DNA of 64,000 nucleotides from Protaetiibacter mangrovi. GTDB taxonomy: Bacteria > Actinomycetota > Actinomycetes > Actinomycetales > Microbacteriaceae. Position 1 is the stretch's first letter. Every line of letters begins with the position of its first letter. The DNA lies in NCBI RefSeq assembly GCF_024752305.1, contig NZ_JANTHX010000004.1, positions 186,001-250,000 on the forward strand, in the 5' to 3' direction. Positions 41,287 through 48,808 of this stretch are shown here, in pieces. The notes beneath the pieces were generated by a model that was given only the letters and a program-made list of their open reading frames with translations, did not search any database and was not told the DNA's origin. A program made the translations under genes and the position numbers.

Positions 41287-41583
41287 ATGTGCCGCAACAT
41301 CCGCTGCCTCCACAACTTCGAGCCGCCCACCACCGACGACGAGGTGCGCGAGGCCGCGCTCCAGTTCGTGCGCAAGGTGAGCGGGTCGACGCATCCGTCG
41401 CGCGCCAACACCCCGGCGTTCGAGCGGGCGATCGACGAGATCGCGGTCGCCACCCGCCGGATGCTCGACGAGCTCGTCACGAACGCGCCGCCCAAGAACC
41501 GCGAGGCCGAGGCCGTGAAGGGGCGCGCCCGCCACGAGAAGCGCATGGAGCGCGAGGTGCGCATCCGCACCGGTGTCGCGTGA
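41287..41583 (+). CDS. DUF2277 family protein
   Basis: A 98-residue protein of the DUF2277 family, function unknown. The N-terminus MCRNIRCLHNFEPPTTDDEV is diagnostic, including the two cysteines that may bind a metal. The middle helix reads EAALQFVRKVSGSTHPSRAN, and the end is charged and helical. It has a leaderless-type promoter and stands between the XRE gene and the CBS gene. Confidence 0.85.
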   Translation: MCRNIRCLHNFEPPTTDDEVREAALQFVRKVSGSTHPSRANTPAFERAIDEIAVATRRMLDELVTNAPPKNREAEAVKGRARHEKRMEREVRIRTGVA

Positions 41584-41621
41584 GGCGGGTGCTGCGCGCG
41601 CAGAGGCGAGAGGATGAGGAA

Positions 41622-42092
41622 ATGCACGCATCCCACTTGGCGACCCCGGTGCAGACCCTGCCGGCATCGTCGACCGTCGCCGAGGTCGCGAGCCGGGTGC
41701 TCGACGCCGCGCTGCCCGGTGTGGTCATCGACGGACCCGAACCTCGACGGGTGCGCTGGGTGTCGACAGCCGACCTGATGCGCCTCATCGCCCCGCGCTA
41801 CGCCCGCGAGGACCTCGCCGTCGCGGCGGTGCTCGACAGCGCCGACTCGCGGGGCATCGAGGGGGTGCGCGCCTCGCAGATCGGCGCGGTGCTCGACGAC
41901 GACGACGTGCACTACGAGATCGAGCAGGTCGAGGCCGATGCCGGGCTGCTCGAGCTCGCGTTGCGTCTCGTGCACTCCCGCGCACCGCTGCTGCTCGTCG
42001 AATCCGGCGACGACCCTCCCGGTTTCGTGACCGACGCGCAGGTGCTGAGCGCCCTCACAGAGGTGTCCGACGGCGGGGCGGGGAGGCGGTGA
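41622..42092 (+). CDS. CBS-domain-like regulatory protein
   Basis: A 156-residue protein that resembles a single CBS pair: HLATPVQTLPASSTVAEVAS and WVSTADLMRLIAPRYARED in the first half, VEADAGLLELALRLVHSRAP and GFVTDAQVLSALTEV in the second. CBS pairs sense adenine nucleotides or similar ligands. It overlaps the start of the ion transporter gene by four bases (GTGA), so it may regulate that transporter as a separate subunit. AGAGGA lies seven bases before the ATG. Confidence 0.65.
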   Translation: MHASHLATPVQTLPASSTVAEVASRVLDAALPGVVIDGPEPRRVRWVSTADLMRLIAPRYAREDLAVAAVLDSADSRGIEGVRASQIGAVLDDDDVHYEIEQVEADAGLLELALRLVHSRAPLLLVESGDDPPGFVTDAQVLSALTEVSDGGAGRR

Positions 42093-43375
42093 CGGCGCTC
42101 GCGATCGCCGCCCTCGCGATCTTCATCGTCGCCTACATCCTCATCGCGACCGAGAGGGTGCCCCGCATCGCGGTGGTGCTCGGCGCATCCGCGCTGCTCG
42201 TGATCCTCGGGGCCACGGACGATCAGGCCATCTTCTTCTCGGAGGAGACCGGCATCGACTGGAACGTGATCTTCCTCCTCTTCGGGATGATGGTCATCGT
42301 CGGCGTCGTGCAGCACACGGGCGGGTTCGAGTTCCTCGCGATCTGGGCCGCGAAGCGCGCGCGGGGTCGGCCGATGCGCATCATGATGGTGCTGCTCGTG
42401 CTCACCGCGGTGCTCTCGGCGTTCCTCGACAACGTCACGACGGTGCTGCTCATCGCGCCGGTGACGCTGCTCATCTGCGAACGCCTCGACATCCCCCCGG
42501 TGCCGTTCCTCATCGCGCAGGCGATGGCGAGCAACATCGGCGGCACCGCCACCCTCATCGGCGACCCGCCGAACATCATCATCGCCAGTCGCAGCGGCCT
42601 CACCTTCAACGACTTCCTGCTGAACCTCGGGCCGATCGTGGTGATCCTGCTCGTCGTGTTCCTCGGGTTGTGCTGGCTGCTGTTCCGCAAGCAGCTCCGC
42701 TACGACCCGGAGCGTGCCGCGCTCGTGATGGCGCTCGACGCCCGCGAGGCGATCCGCGACCTGCGGCTGCTCATCATCTCGCTCGTGGTGCTCGCGCTCG
42801 TGCTCACCGCGTTCGTGCTGCATTCCGCGCTCAACCTCGAGCCGGCCGAGGTGGCGCTGATCGGCGCCGGGCTGCTGCTGCTCGTGTCGAGGTTCGACCC
42901 GGTGAAGGCGCTCGCCGAGGTCGAGTGGCGCACCCTGGTGTTCTTCGCGGGCCTCTTCATCATGGTGGGGGCGCTCGTGAACCTCGACGTGATCGGCGTC
43001 GCCAGCCGGGCCGTGACCGACGCGGTCGGCGACCAGCACGCGCTCGCGGCGAACGTGCTGCTCGTCGGCTCCGCCGTGCTCTCGGCAGTGGTCGACAACA
43101 TCCCGTACGTCGCCACCACCGCGCCGCTCACCGCCGACCTGGTGGCCGCCGGCGGCGATCAGGCCGAGCCGCTGTGGTGGGCGCTCGCCCTCGGGGCGGA
43201 TCTCGGCGGCAACGCGACGGCGATCGGCGCGAGCGCCAACGTGGTGATGCTCGGCATCGCGCGCCGCAACGGGCACCCGATCTCGTTCTGGACGTTCACC
43301 AAGTACGGGCTGATCGTCACCGCCGTGACCATCGCGCTCTCGGTGCCGTACCTGTACCTGCGCTACTTCGCCTGA
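42089..43375 (+). CDS. ArsB/NhaD-type ion transporter
   Basis: Integral membrane protein of 428 residues, about eleven membrane segments, ion transporter superfamily. Symmetric substrate motifs appear twice: SAFLDNVTTVLLIAPV with NIGGTATLIGDPPN, and SAVVDNIPYVATTAPL with LGGNATAIGASAN. These resemble the ArsB/NhaD/P-protein group (arsenite, sodium/proton or organic anion transport). It is 7 kb from the ars cluster and coupled to a CBS gene, not to ArsC, so I do not call it an arsenite pump. GTG start. Confidence 0.83.
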   Translation: MTALAIAALAIFIVAYILIATERVPRIAVVLGASALLVILGATDDQAIFFSEETGIDWNVIFLLFGMMVIVGVVQHTGGFEFLAIWAAKRARGRPMRIMMVLLVLTAVLSAFLDNVTTVLLIAPVTLLICERLDIPPVPFLIAQAMASNIGGTATLIGDPPNIIIASRSGLTFNDFLLNLGPIVVILLVVFLGLCWLLFRKQLRYDPERAALVMALDAREAIRDLRLLIISLVVLALVLTAFVLHSALNLEPAEVALIGAGLLLLVSRFDPVKALAEVEWRTLVFFAGLFIMVGALVNLDVIGVASRAVTDAVGDQHALAANVLLVGSAVLSAVVDNIPYVATTAPLTADLVAAGGDQAEPLWWALALGADLGGNATAIGASANVVMLGIARRNGHPISFWTFTKYGLIVTAVTIALSVPYLYLRYFA

Positions 43376-43377
43376 GC

Positions 43378-43770
43378 TCAGGGAACCGAGCGGATCGCCG
43401 CGTCGAGCACCTCGAGGTCGATGTCGGCAAGCTTGCGGAACTTCACGCAGTAGCCGGTGACGGTCGCCTTGCCGATGGTGTCGCCGATCGTGCGCGGCAG
43501 GTGGGTGCGATCCTCGAACCCCATCAGGTACACCGAGATGCCGCTCGTGTTGGCGCTGATCCCCACCCGGTAGAAGTCGCGGTCGGCCTGCCGCCCGTAG
43601 CCGACGTTCGGGTTTGAGACGACCTTGCCGCTCGCGTCCGTGCCGTCGAGGAACCACAGCTCCGCGTCGGGCATGAGACCCCGGATGCGCTCGTGCAGCT
43701 GGGTCAGTTCGGTGCGCTTCGGCTCGGGCTGGCCCGCGAGGTAGGCCTCGATCTGCGACTCGACCGTCAT
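43378..43770 (-). CDS. DUF1801-family protein
   Basis: A 130-residue protein of the YdhG/DUF1801 type, a small alpha-beta fold with no proven role. The core SNPNVGYGRQADRDFYRVGIS, the GISVYLMGFE strand and the C-terminal KFRKLADIDLEVLDAAIRS match. It is convergent with the transporter gene, two bases apart. No other context. Confidence 0.8.
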   Translation of the reverse strand: MTVESQIEAYLAGQPEPKRTELTQLHERIRGLMPDAELWFLDGTDASGKVVSNPNVGYGRQADRDFYRVGISANTSGISVYLMGFEDRTHLPRTIGDTIGKATVTGYCVKFRKLADIDLEVLDAAIRSVP

Positions 43771-43830
43771 GGGTCTCGGTCTAGCAGATGCGGGAGGGCT
43801 ACGGTGCGGTCAGATATCGAACCGAGGAAG

Positions 43831-45069
43831 TCAGACCCGCTCAGCCACGGGCAGGATCGCGACGGGCGCGGTCGCGGGAGCCATGGCGTGCCGACGGCGC
43901 GCGAGGCGCCCGGAGCTCAGAGCTGCGGCGGCCAGCGCGACGATCCCCAGCAGGATCGCGTAGCCGGATGCGGCCGGGGCGGCACCGACCAGCCCCACGA
44001 GGAGGCCGCCGCCGATGATGGCGCCCGCGAGAGTCACGTACGCGACCGCGAAGAACGCCGCGAACATCCCGGCCCGCTCGTGCGGCTCGACCTGCGGTAC
44101 CAGCCCGCGGGTGCCGCCCGAGAGCGCCGAACCCGACCCCGCGCCGGCAACGACGGCCGCCACCCAGAGCAGCGGCATCGCATCCGCGGCGAGGCTGCCG
44201 AGCAGCAGGATCGCGGCGAGGCTCAGCGCGAGGCCGCCCGCGACCCGCAGCACGTGCGGGCTCACCGCGCTCGTGAACCCGGCCGCGGCCGTCGCGACCG
44301 CGAACATCACGAAGTTCAGCCCGCCGCTCACGATCGGGTCGGGCTCGCCGGACACCGTGCCGAGGATCACGGGCAGCAGCCCGAGGAACAGTCCGGTTGT
44401 GAGGAACGTGGCGATGATCGTCGGCACGGTGGTGGCGAACAGCCGGCGGGCCGACGCGGGTACCGAGATGCGGGGGAGCAAGGATGCGAGGGCGCCGGGG
44501 CGGCGGGTCGACGTCTCGGGGGTGAGCACCGCCAGCACGGTGCCGACCGCCATGAGCACGACCAGCACGGTCCAGACGGTGAGGGCCGCGGCATCCGGGA
44601 TCGCGAGCGACACGACTCCCGCGAAGAGCGCGCCGAGTCCGAGTCCGGCGGTCGTGGCGAGGCTCGTCATGACCGCGCCCAGCTTCTTGCGACGCTCGGG
44701 GGCGAGTTCGACGACCGCGGCGCCGAAGGTAGCGGATGCCACTCCGGTTGCGAGGCCCTGCAGGATGCGGCCGACGATCAGCCAGGTCACCGACGGCGCG
44801 ACCAGGAAGATCACCATGGCGGCCAGTTCCACCGCGAGCGACGAGATCAGCAACGGGCGACGCCCGACGTAGTCGGAGAGCGAGCCGAAGACCAGCAGCG
44901 CCGCGATCAGGGCGATGGCGTAGACGCCGAACGCGAAGGTGAGCGTGGCGGGCGTGAAGCCCCAGTCGTGCTCATAGAGCGGGAAGATCGGGGTCGGCGC
45001 TCCCGCGGCGATGAAGAAGGCGAGCAGTGCGCCGGACATACCGACGAAGGCGGCGGTTCGAGAGAGCAT
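43831..45069 (-). CDS. MFS transporter, drug-efflux type
   Basis: Twelve-segment major facilitator of 412 residues. The loop 2-3 motif is GSLSDYVGRRPLLI, and LIVGRILQGLATGVASA is the drug-efflux type motif of helix 4-5. It is divergent from an HxlR regulator with shared palindromes; TTGCAA, 17 bases and CATACT form a plausible promoter that carries the operator in its spacer. I use the ATG at 45069 because this promoter sits directly before it; a TTG further upstream would lie inside the promoter. Substrate unknown. Confidence 0.87.
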   Translation of the reverse strand: MLSRTAAFVGMSGALLAFFIAAGAPTPIFPLYEHDWGFTPATLTFAFGVYAIALIAALLVFGSLSDYVGRRPLLISSLAVELAAMVIFLVAPSVTWLIVGRILQGLATGVASATFGAAVVELAPERRKKLGAVMTSLATTAGLGLGALFAGVVSLAIPDAAALTVWTVLVVLMAVGTVLAVLTPETSTRRPGALASLLPRISVPASARRLFATTVPTIIATFLTTGLFLGLLPVILGTVSGEPDPIVSGGLNFVMFAVATAAAGFTSAVSPHVLRVAGGLALSLAAILLLGSLAADAMPLLWVAAVVAGAGSGSALSGGTRGLVPQVEPHERAGMFAAFFAVAYVTLAGAIIGGGLLVGLVGAAPAASGYAILLGIVALAAAALSSGRLARRRHAMAPATAPVAILPVAERV

Positions 45070-45085
45070 GACGAACAGTATGCGC

Positions 45086-45120
45086 TTCAATCATTGAACT
45101 TGCAAGCTTCAATGAATGAA
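45086..45120. promoter_or_regulatory. HxlR operators between MFS and regulator genes
   Basis: Perfect palindrome TTCAAT-C-ATTGAA (45086-45098), a near copy TTCAATGAATGAA (45108-45120) 22 bases away, and CTTGCAAG (45099-45106) in between. They overlap the promoters of both divergent genes. Confidence 0.7.
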
Positions 45121-45129
45121 TCTTGGTGA

Positions 45130-45135
45130 TAGACT
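45130..45135 (+). promoter_or_regulatory. -10 box TAGACT, leaderless start
   Basis: TAGACT, 6 bases, then the ATG at 45142. Confidence 0.55.
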
Positions 45136-45141
45136 CAGGCC

Positions 45142-45648
45142 ATGCCTCTCGGAACCGACTACGCGGGTCAGGACTGCTCCGTCGCCCGCGCCCTCGAGGT
45201 CGTCGGCGAGCGTTGGACGCTGCTGATCGTGCGCGACCTCTTCTACGGCATCCGCCGCTACAACGACCTGCGCAAGCACATCGGCCTGCCGCCGGCCACC
45301 CTCACCGACCGCCTCACCTCGCTGATCGCCCACGGTGTGGTGGCGCGCGTCGCGGGCGAGGGCGCGCGCGACGAGTACGAGCTCACCCCCAAGGGCGTGA
45401 GCCTGTGGCCCGTCATCTACGGCCTGTCGCAGTGGGGTGGCGCCAACTACGTCGAGGATGACAAGCGGATGCGCTACACGCACCGCTCCGACGGTGGCCT
45501 CATCCGCCCCGACGGCATCTGCCCCGGGTGCGGCGAGATCCCCGAGCCCACCGACATCGTCATCCAGAAGCGCTCCACCGCCGACACCGACCCGATCTCT
45601 GTCGCCCTGCGCGAGCCGCACCGTCTGCTCGAGCCGCTGCGCAGGTGA
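45142..45648 (+). CDS. HxlR-family regulator
   Basis: A 168-residue winged-helix regulator: CSVARALEVVGERWTLLIVR with the family cysteine at position 12, FYGIRRYNDLRKHIGLPPAT, LTDRLTSLIAHGVV, and YELTPKGVSLWPVIYGL. It has a C-terminal extension with DGICPGCGEI (CPGC) that may bind zinc. The lone cysteine near the N-terminus acts as a redox or electrophile sensor in some HxlR proteins. It should control itself and the divergent MFS gene. Confidence 0.88.
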   Translation: MPLGTDYAGQDCSVARALEVVGERWTLLIVRDLFYGIRRYNDLRKHIGLPPATLTDRLTSLIAHGVVARVAGEGARDEYELTPKGVSLWPVIYGLSQWGGANYVEDDKRMRYTHRSDGGLIRPDGICPGCGEIPEPTDIVIQKRSTADTDPISVALREPHRLLEPLRR

Positions 45649-45666
45649 GAGCCTGCGCTACATGAC

Positions 45667-45700
45667 GAGAGCCCCGGATCTCGACGATCACAGGGCTCTC
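45667..45700. terminator. Hairpin next to tRNA remnant
   Basis: GAGAGCCC / GGGCTCTC, perfect 8-bp stem (45667-45674, 45693-45700) with an 18-base loop. It can end the HxlR transcript, and on the minus strand it follows the tRNA-like remnant at 45704-45728 in the way a tRNA terminator would. Confidence 0.5.
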
Positions 45701-45703
45701 CGT

Positions 45704-45728
45704 GGCGGTACCGGGAGGATTCAAACTC
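45704..45728 (-). pseudogene. tRNA-Ser 3'-end remnant
   Basis: Minus-strand segment that matches the 3' end of the tRNA-Ser gene at 47024 in 19 of 25 bases, including TTnnAATCC and CCGGTACCGC. The 5' half of a tRNA is not present. It may be the trace of an old integration at the tRNA or the relic of a second tRNA-Ser gene. Confidence 0.45.
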
Positions 45729-45855
45729 TTTCCCCTTGCGCGCCGGAGTCGGACGACTATTGACCGGGCATGACTCGATTGGAGTCGCTCACGAGCGGCC
45801 TCGATGACCACCGTTGGCGCCGAATCGTGGGGACAATGCGGCAGACCCGGATGCG

Positions 45856-46572
45856 CTACCAGCGGGTGAAGATCTTGGTGTATTCGTCCCGAACCTCCGC
45901 AGGCGGCGTCACGGTCCACCCGTGCTGCGCAAGCACTGCGGCAGCTTCTGCCTGAGCGTCCCGCACCGCGGTGCGGAGTTGGAATCGACGCCACTGCACT
46001 CGTCCGCTCTCGACTGCGTCCAGCCAATTGGGCTGGGCGTCGATGCCGCATTCGTGCACCAGGAACTGAAGCACGTCCTCCAGACAAGGGCGAAATCTCT
46101 CGCCGCCAACCGGAAAGTGAAGGGACGACATGTCGTGAGGCTTCGCTACGACGTCAGGTCGAACGTGATGAGCGCGGGCGAGGAGATGCGACATCGAACC
46201 GCGCTCAGCATGGATCTGCCAGTGCGCGATGGGATCGCTGTGCATGTCGGCTCGATACTCAAGCCGGAGAAGAGGAGTGCGATCGAGCGTGGAATGAACT
46301 GCGAAATCGGTACGAACTGCCTTGAGCCAGGTTTCGACGCTGTCCATCTCTAGATAGAAGACGACGCGAAGGCTAGCAAGCTCGACACCGCCGACGAACA
46401 GTGGGATCTTCTGAAGGTTGTTGTGCGGGTCAACCGGTTGTACGATGTATCGCTCGCCACCCGGCCCGGCGGTCGACGTCACGGTGATTGTTCCCGGCAA
46501 TACGCCGCGAAGGGTCGTCTGAACCTGATCCGCGAACGCGGCGGACTGCTCCCGTAGCGTTGGCCGCGTCAC
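45856..46572 (-). CDS. Unknown protein in lower-GC island, 238 aa
   Basis: No family recognised. The product is soluble with mixed secondary structure. The N-terminus (residues 1-60) looks like an alpha-beta domain ending in IPLFVGGVELASLRVVFYLE, the centre has HWQIHAERGSMSHLLARAHH, and FPVGGERFRPCLEDVLQFLV follows. The C-terminal part is helical with AQAEAAAVLAQHGW. The GTG start overlaps the stop of the 64-residue gene, so the two are one operon. GC content (about 58 to 67 % in lines I counted) is below the 70 to 73 % of neighbours, a sign of transfer. Function unknown. Confidence 0.65.
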   Translation of the reverse strand: MTRPTLREQSAAFADQVQTTLRGVLPGTITVTSTAGPGGERYIVQPVDPHNNLQKIPLFVGGVELASLRVVFYLEMDSVETWLKAVRTDFAVHSTLDRTPLLRLEYRADMHSDPIAHWQIHAERGSMSHLLARAHHVRPDVVAKPHDMSSLHFPVGGERFRPCLEDVLQFLVHECGIDAQPNWLDAVESGRVQWRRFQLRTAVRDAQAEAAAVLAQHGWTVTPPAEVRDEYTKIFTRW

Positions 46573-46763
46573 TCGCCCGTGTCGTCCTCACCCAGAAGAA
46601 ACGCGATCGCGTCCAGCTCCTCCTTGGCGTCCAGTTCGTCCTCGCTAAGGGTTGTAGTTGCATCGCGCTTGCGCAACTCGATCTCGTCGAATCCGATGCT
46701 CGTGAGTATGGCCTGCCGCCGTCCAAGAAGCGCGTCCCGCGAAACGTCCATCACTGGTGCCAT
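46569..46763 (-). CDS. Unknown small acidic protein in lower-GC island, 64 aa
   Basis: A 64-residue protein with a helical look: VSRDALLGRRQAILTSIGFD, ELRKRDATTTLSEDELDA, KEELDAIAFLLGED. GGGGAGG is well placed before the ATG, so translation is likely. It is coupled to the 238-residue gene by a GTGA overlap. The small-plus-larger layout recalls toxin-antitoxin pairs, but neither protein resembles a known toxin and I do not call it one. Rather, similar small proteins with an AFLLGE-like end seem widespread in actinobacteria without known role. Confidence 0.6.
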   Translation of the reverse strand: MAPVMDVSRDALLGRRQAILTSIGFDEIELRKRDATTTLSEDELDAKEELDAIAFLLGEDDTGE

Positions 46764-46910
46764 CTCAACCTCCCCTTTGTTCGCTCAAGTGAAGCACGAC
46801 CCGCAGACAAACCAGCGGCTCCCGGTCGAGGAGGGCGCGATCTGGGACAAGTCGGCCTAGAGCCGCGAAACCCCGAGTTACCAGCAGATGCGGGCTCGTG
46901 GGCTTCGCGT

Positions 46911-46924
46911 GGCGGTACAGGTGG
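46911..46924. repeat. Degenerate copy of tRNA-Ser 3' end
   Basis: GGCGGTACAGGTGG resembles the end of the tRNA-Ser gene (GCGGTACCGGTGGG at 47023-47036; 12 of 14 bases over the aligned part). The stretch 46764-46981 otherwise holds no convincing gene; a short rightward frame ending at 46860 may be a gene fragment. Confidence 0.35.
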
Positions 46925-46981
46925 CTTCGCGGTGCGCGCCTGCGGCGCGGCACGCTCGTGCCACGTTTCCTGGCGGATAGC

Positions 46982-47015
46982 ACGAAACGCCCGCCCCGAG
47001 GGGCGAGCGTTTCGT
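46982..47015 (-). terminator. Terminator of tRNA-Ser
   Basis: 15-bp stem with one wobble pair (46982-46996 and 47001-47015) and a CTCG tetraloop on the minus strand, nine bases after the tRNA 3' end. Confidence 0.75.
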
Positions 47016-47023
47016 CCTAGACG

Positions 47024-47110
47024 CGGTACCGGTGGGATTTGAACCCACGGATGGCGTGAACCATCACATGTTTTCGAGACATGCTCCTTCGGCCGCTCGG
47101 ACACGGTACC
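47024..47110 (-). tRNA. tRNA-Ser(CGA)
   Basis: All arms can be drawn on the minus strand. The acceptor is GGTACCG/CGGTACC, the D arm TCC...GGA, the anticodon arm CATGT-CTCGAAA-ACATG with anticodon CGA at 47076-47074. A long variable arm (GATGG/CCATC) typical of tRNA-Ser follows, then the T arm GTGGG-TTCAAAT-CCCAC. The discriminator base is G and CCA is not encoded. Reads UCG serine codons. A strong terminator hairpin follows. Confidence 0.93.
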
Positions 47111-47155
47111 GCCGACGAGTCTAACGGACTCCGCGGGGTGGTCGAGACAGAGGTG

Positions 47156-48367
47156 TCAGGCCAGGCGCTCGCGCATCCGCTCGAGGTAGGCCACCTCGGC
47201 GGTGTTGGCAGCTAGGGCGATCGCCGCGGTGTACGCGGCGCGCGCATCGAGGGTGCGGTCGAGGCGGCGCAGCAGCTCCGCGCGCACCGCGTGGAAGCCG
47301 TGATAGCCGTCGAGCGCCGGGGCGAGCGCGTCGACCAGCGTGAGGCCCGCATCCGCGCCGTCGCGCTCCGCGATCGCCACCGCGCGGTTGAGGCGCACGA
47401 TCGGCGAGGGGTCGAGTCGCGCCAGCTGGTCGTAGAGGGCCACCACCTGCACCCAGTCCGAGCGCTCGCCGTCGGTGTGCACGGCGTTGATCGCGGCGAG
47501 CAGCTGGTAGCGGCCGGGGGCCTCGCCGGATGCCAGCCGCGCCCGCACGAGCGCGTGCCCCTCGGCGATGCGCGCCGCATCCCACAGGCCGCGGTCCTGC
47601 TCGTCGAGCGGCACGAGCTCGCCGAGCGACGACACCCGCGCCGAGCGGCGGGCGTCGGTGAGCAGCATCAGGGCGAGCAGGCCGGCGGTCTCGCCGTCGT
47701 CCGGCAGCAGCTGGTGCAGCATCCGGGTGAGCCGGATCGCCTCGCCGCTCAGCTCCTCGCGCACCGGCTCGGTGTCGGCGCCGCTCGCGAGGTGCCCCTC
47801 GGTGAAGATCAGGTACAGCACCGTCAGCACGCCCGCCAGCCGCGCGGGCAGATCGGATGCCGCGGGCACCCTGTACGGGATGCCGGCCGCCGCGATCTTC
47901 GCCTTCGCGCGCGTGATGCGGGCCCCCATCGTGGTGTCCTGCACGAGGAACGCCCGCGCGATCTCGGGGACCGAGAGCCCGCCCACCATCCGCAGGGTCA
48001 GCGCCACCCGCGCCTCCATCGCGAGCGCGGGGTGGCAGCAGGTGAAGATCAGCCGCAGCCGGTCGTCGTCGATCGCGCCGAGCGGCTCCGTCGCGGTGTC
48101 GTACACGAGCATCGCCTCCCGGTGCCTGGCGTCGCGCGTGCTCTCGCGACGGATGCGGTCGATCGTGGTGCGGGTCGCGGTGGTGCTGAGCCAGGCGCCC
48201 GGGTTCGGCGGGATGCCGTCCCGCGGCCAGCGCTCGGCGGCCGTCGCGAACGCCTCGGCGGCGCCCTCCTCGGCGAGGTCGAGGCTGCCGAAGCGCTTCG
48301 CGAGCGTCGCCACCACCCGCGCCCACTCCTCGCGGTGGGCGCGGGTCAGGGCCTCGCCGGCATCCAT
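47156..48367 (-). CDS. ECF sigma factor, ECF42 type
   Basis: RNA polymerase sigma factor of 403 residues. Regions 2 and 4 lie in the first 170 residues (EEWARVVATLAKRFGSLDLA, VPEIARAFLVQDTTMGARIT), and the long C-terminal extension (IFTEGHLASGAD, LLLTDARRSARV, AAINAVHTDGERSDW) is the TPR-like domain of the ECF42 group. No anti-sigma gene is present; ECF42 proteins instead are controlled by their own extension and are linked to a DGPF protein, encoded just upstream. The ATG at 48367 overlaps that gene by 22 bases. Confidence 0.88.
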   Translation of the reverse strand: MDAGEALTRAHREEWARVVATLAKRFGSLDLAEEGAAEAFATAAERWPRDGIPPNPGAWLSTTATRTTIDRIRRESTRDARHREAMLVYDTATEPLGAIDDDRLRLIFTCCHPALAMEARVALTLRMVGGLSVPEIARAFLVQDTTMGARITRAKAKIAAAGIPYRVPAASDLPARLAGVLTVLYLIFTEGHLASGADTEPVREELSGEAIRLTRMLHQLLPDDGETAGLLALMLLTDARRSARVSSLGELVPLDEQDRGLWDAARIAEGHALVRARLASGEAPGRYQLLAAINAVHTDGERSDWVQVVALYDQLARLDPSPIVRLNRAVAIAERDGADAGLTLVDALAPALDGYHGFHAVRAELLRRLDRTLDARAAYTAAIALAANTAEVAYLERMRERLA

Positions 48368-48708
48368 CCGGGATACTGCGGGGGCGCCAGCAGCGGGCGC
48401 ACCTCGAGCTTGCGGTTGCAGGCCCGCGAGCCCTCGGTCATGAGCGCGATCGCCTCGTCGAGGTCGCGGGCCTCGATGATCCAGAACCCGGCCGCCCACT
48501 CCTTCGTCTCGACGAACGGCCCGTCGGTCAGCACCGGCGTCTCGCCGCGGTTGTCGATCACCGTCGACACGGTCGGGTCGGCGAGCCCCCCGGCGAACAC
48601 CCAGTGCCCGCCCGCGATGAGCTTCTCGTTGAACGCGTCGATCGCCACCATCTCCTCGGCGGTGCCCGAGTTGGTGCGGCTGTCGATGACGTTGATGAGG
48701 TACTGCAT
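48346..48708 (-). CDS. YCII/DGPF-domain protein, partner of ECF42 sigma
   Basis: A 120-residue YCII-like protein with the diagnostic DGPF motif in PVLTDGPFVETKEWAAGF. FWIIEARDLDEAIALM and RKLEVRPLL are typical. DGPF proteins are the conserved targets of ECF42 sigma factors; their chemistry is not established. GGAGG lies before the ATG at 48708. A promoter that fits the ECF42 consensus lies upstream, so the sigma factor probably drives its own operon. Confidence 0.88.
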   Translation of the reverse strand: MQYLINVIDSRTNSGTAEEMVAIDAFNEKLIAGGHWVFAGGLADPTVSTVIDNRGETPVLTDGPFVETKEWAAGFWIIEARDLDEAIALMTEGSRACNRKLEVRPLLAPPQYPGWMPARP

Positions 48709-48756
48709 GGTCCGATCCTCCTCCTCGCCGCTCCGGGTGGGCGGCCTCACCTCTGC

Positions 48757-48783
48757 AACGAACGGGGTGGGGCCATTTCGACA
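48757..48783 (-). promoter_or_regulatory. Candidate ECF42-type promoter
   Basis: On the minus strand TGTCGA (48783-48778), 17 bases, then CGTT (48760-48757), about 49 bases before the YCII gene. The ECF42 consensus described in Streptomyces is TGTCGA and CG(A/T)C, so the -35 is exact and the -10 matches three of four bases. Confidence 0.6.
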
Positions 48784-48808
48784 CGGATGCCGGAATCCGT
48801 CGAGACGA

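Noticed and set aside
42089-43375. Arsenite pump ArsB belonging to the ars cluster
   Set aside because: The transporter is of the broad ArsB/NhaD type, is 7 kb away, and is coupled to a CBS protein. Nothing specific points to arsenite.
45704-45728. Functional tRNA gene at this site
   Set aside because: Only the T-loop to acceptor end can be aligned; no D arm or anticodon arm is found upstream on the minus strand.
45856-46763. Toxin-antitoxin system
   Set aside because: Layout fits, but neither protein resembles a known toxin or antitoxin and the order alone is not evidence.
46786-46860. Short rightward coding remnant ending DKSA
   Set aside because: It reads plausibly as protein for about 23 codons but has no start signal and no recognisable family; listed only as a possible fragment.
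46569-47110. Intact integrative element at tRNA-Ser
   Set aside because: No integrase or excisionase gene is present and the flanking copies are diverged; at most a decayed footprint.
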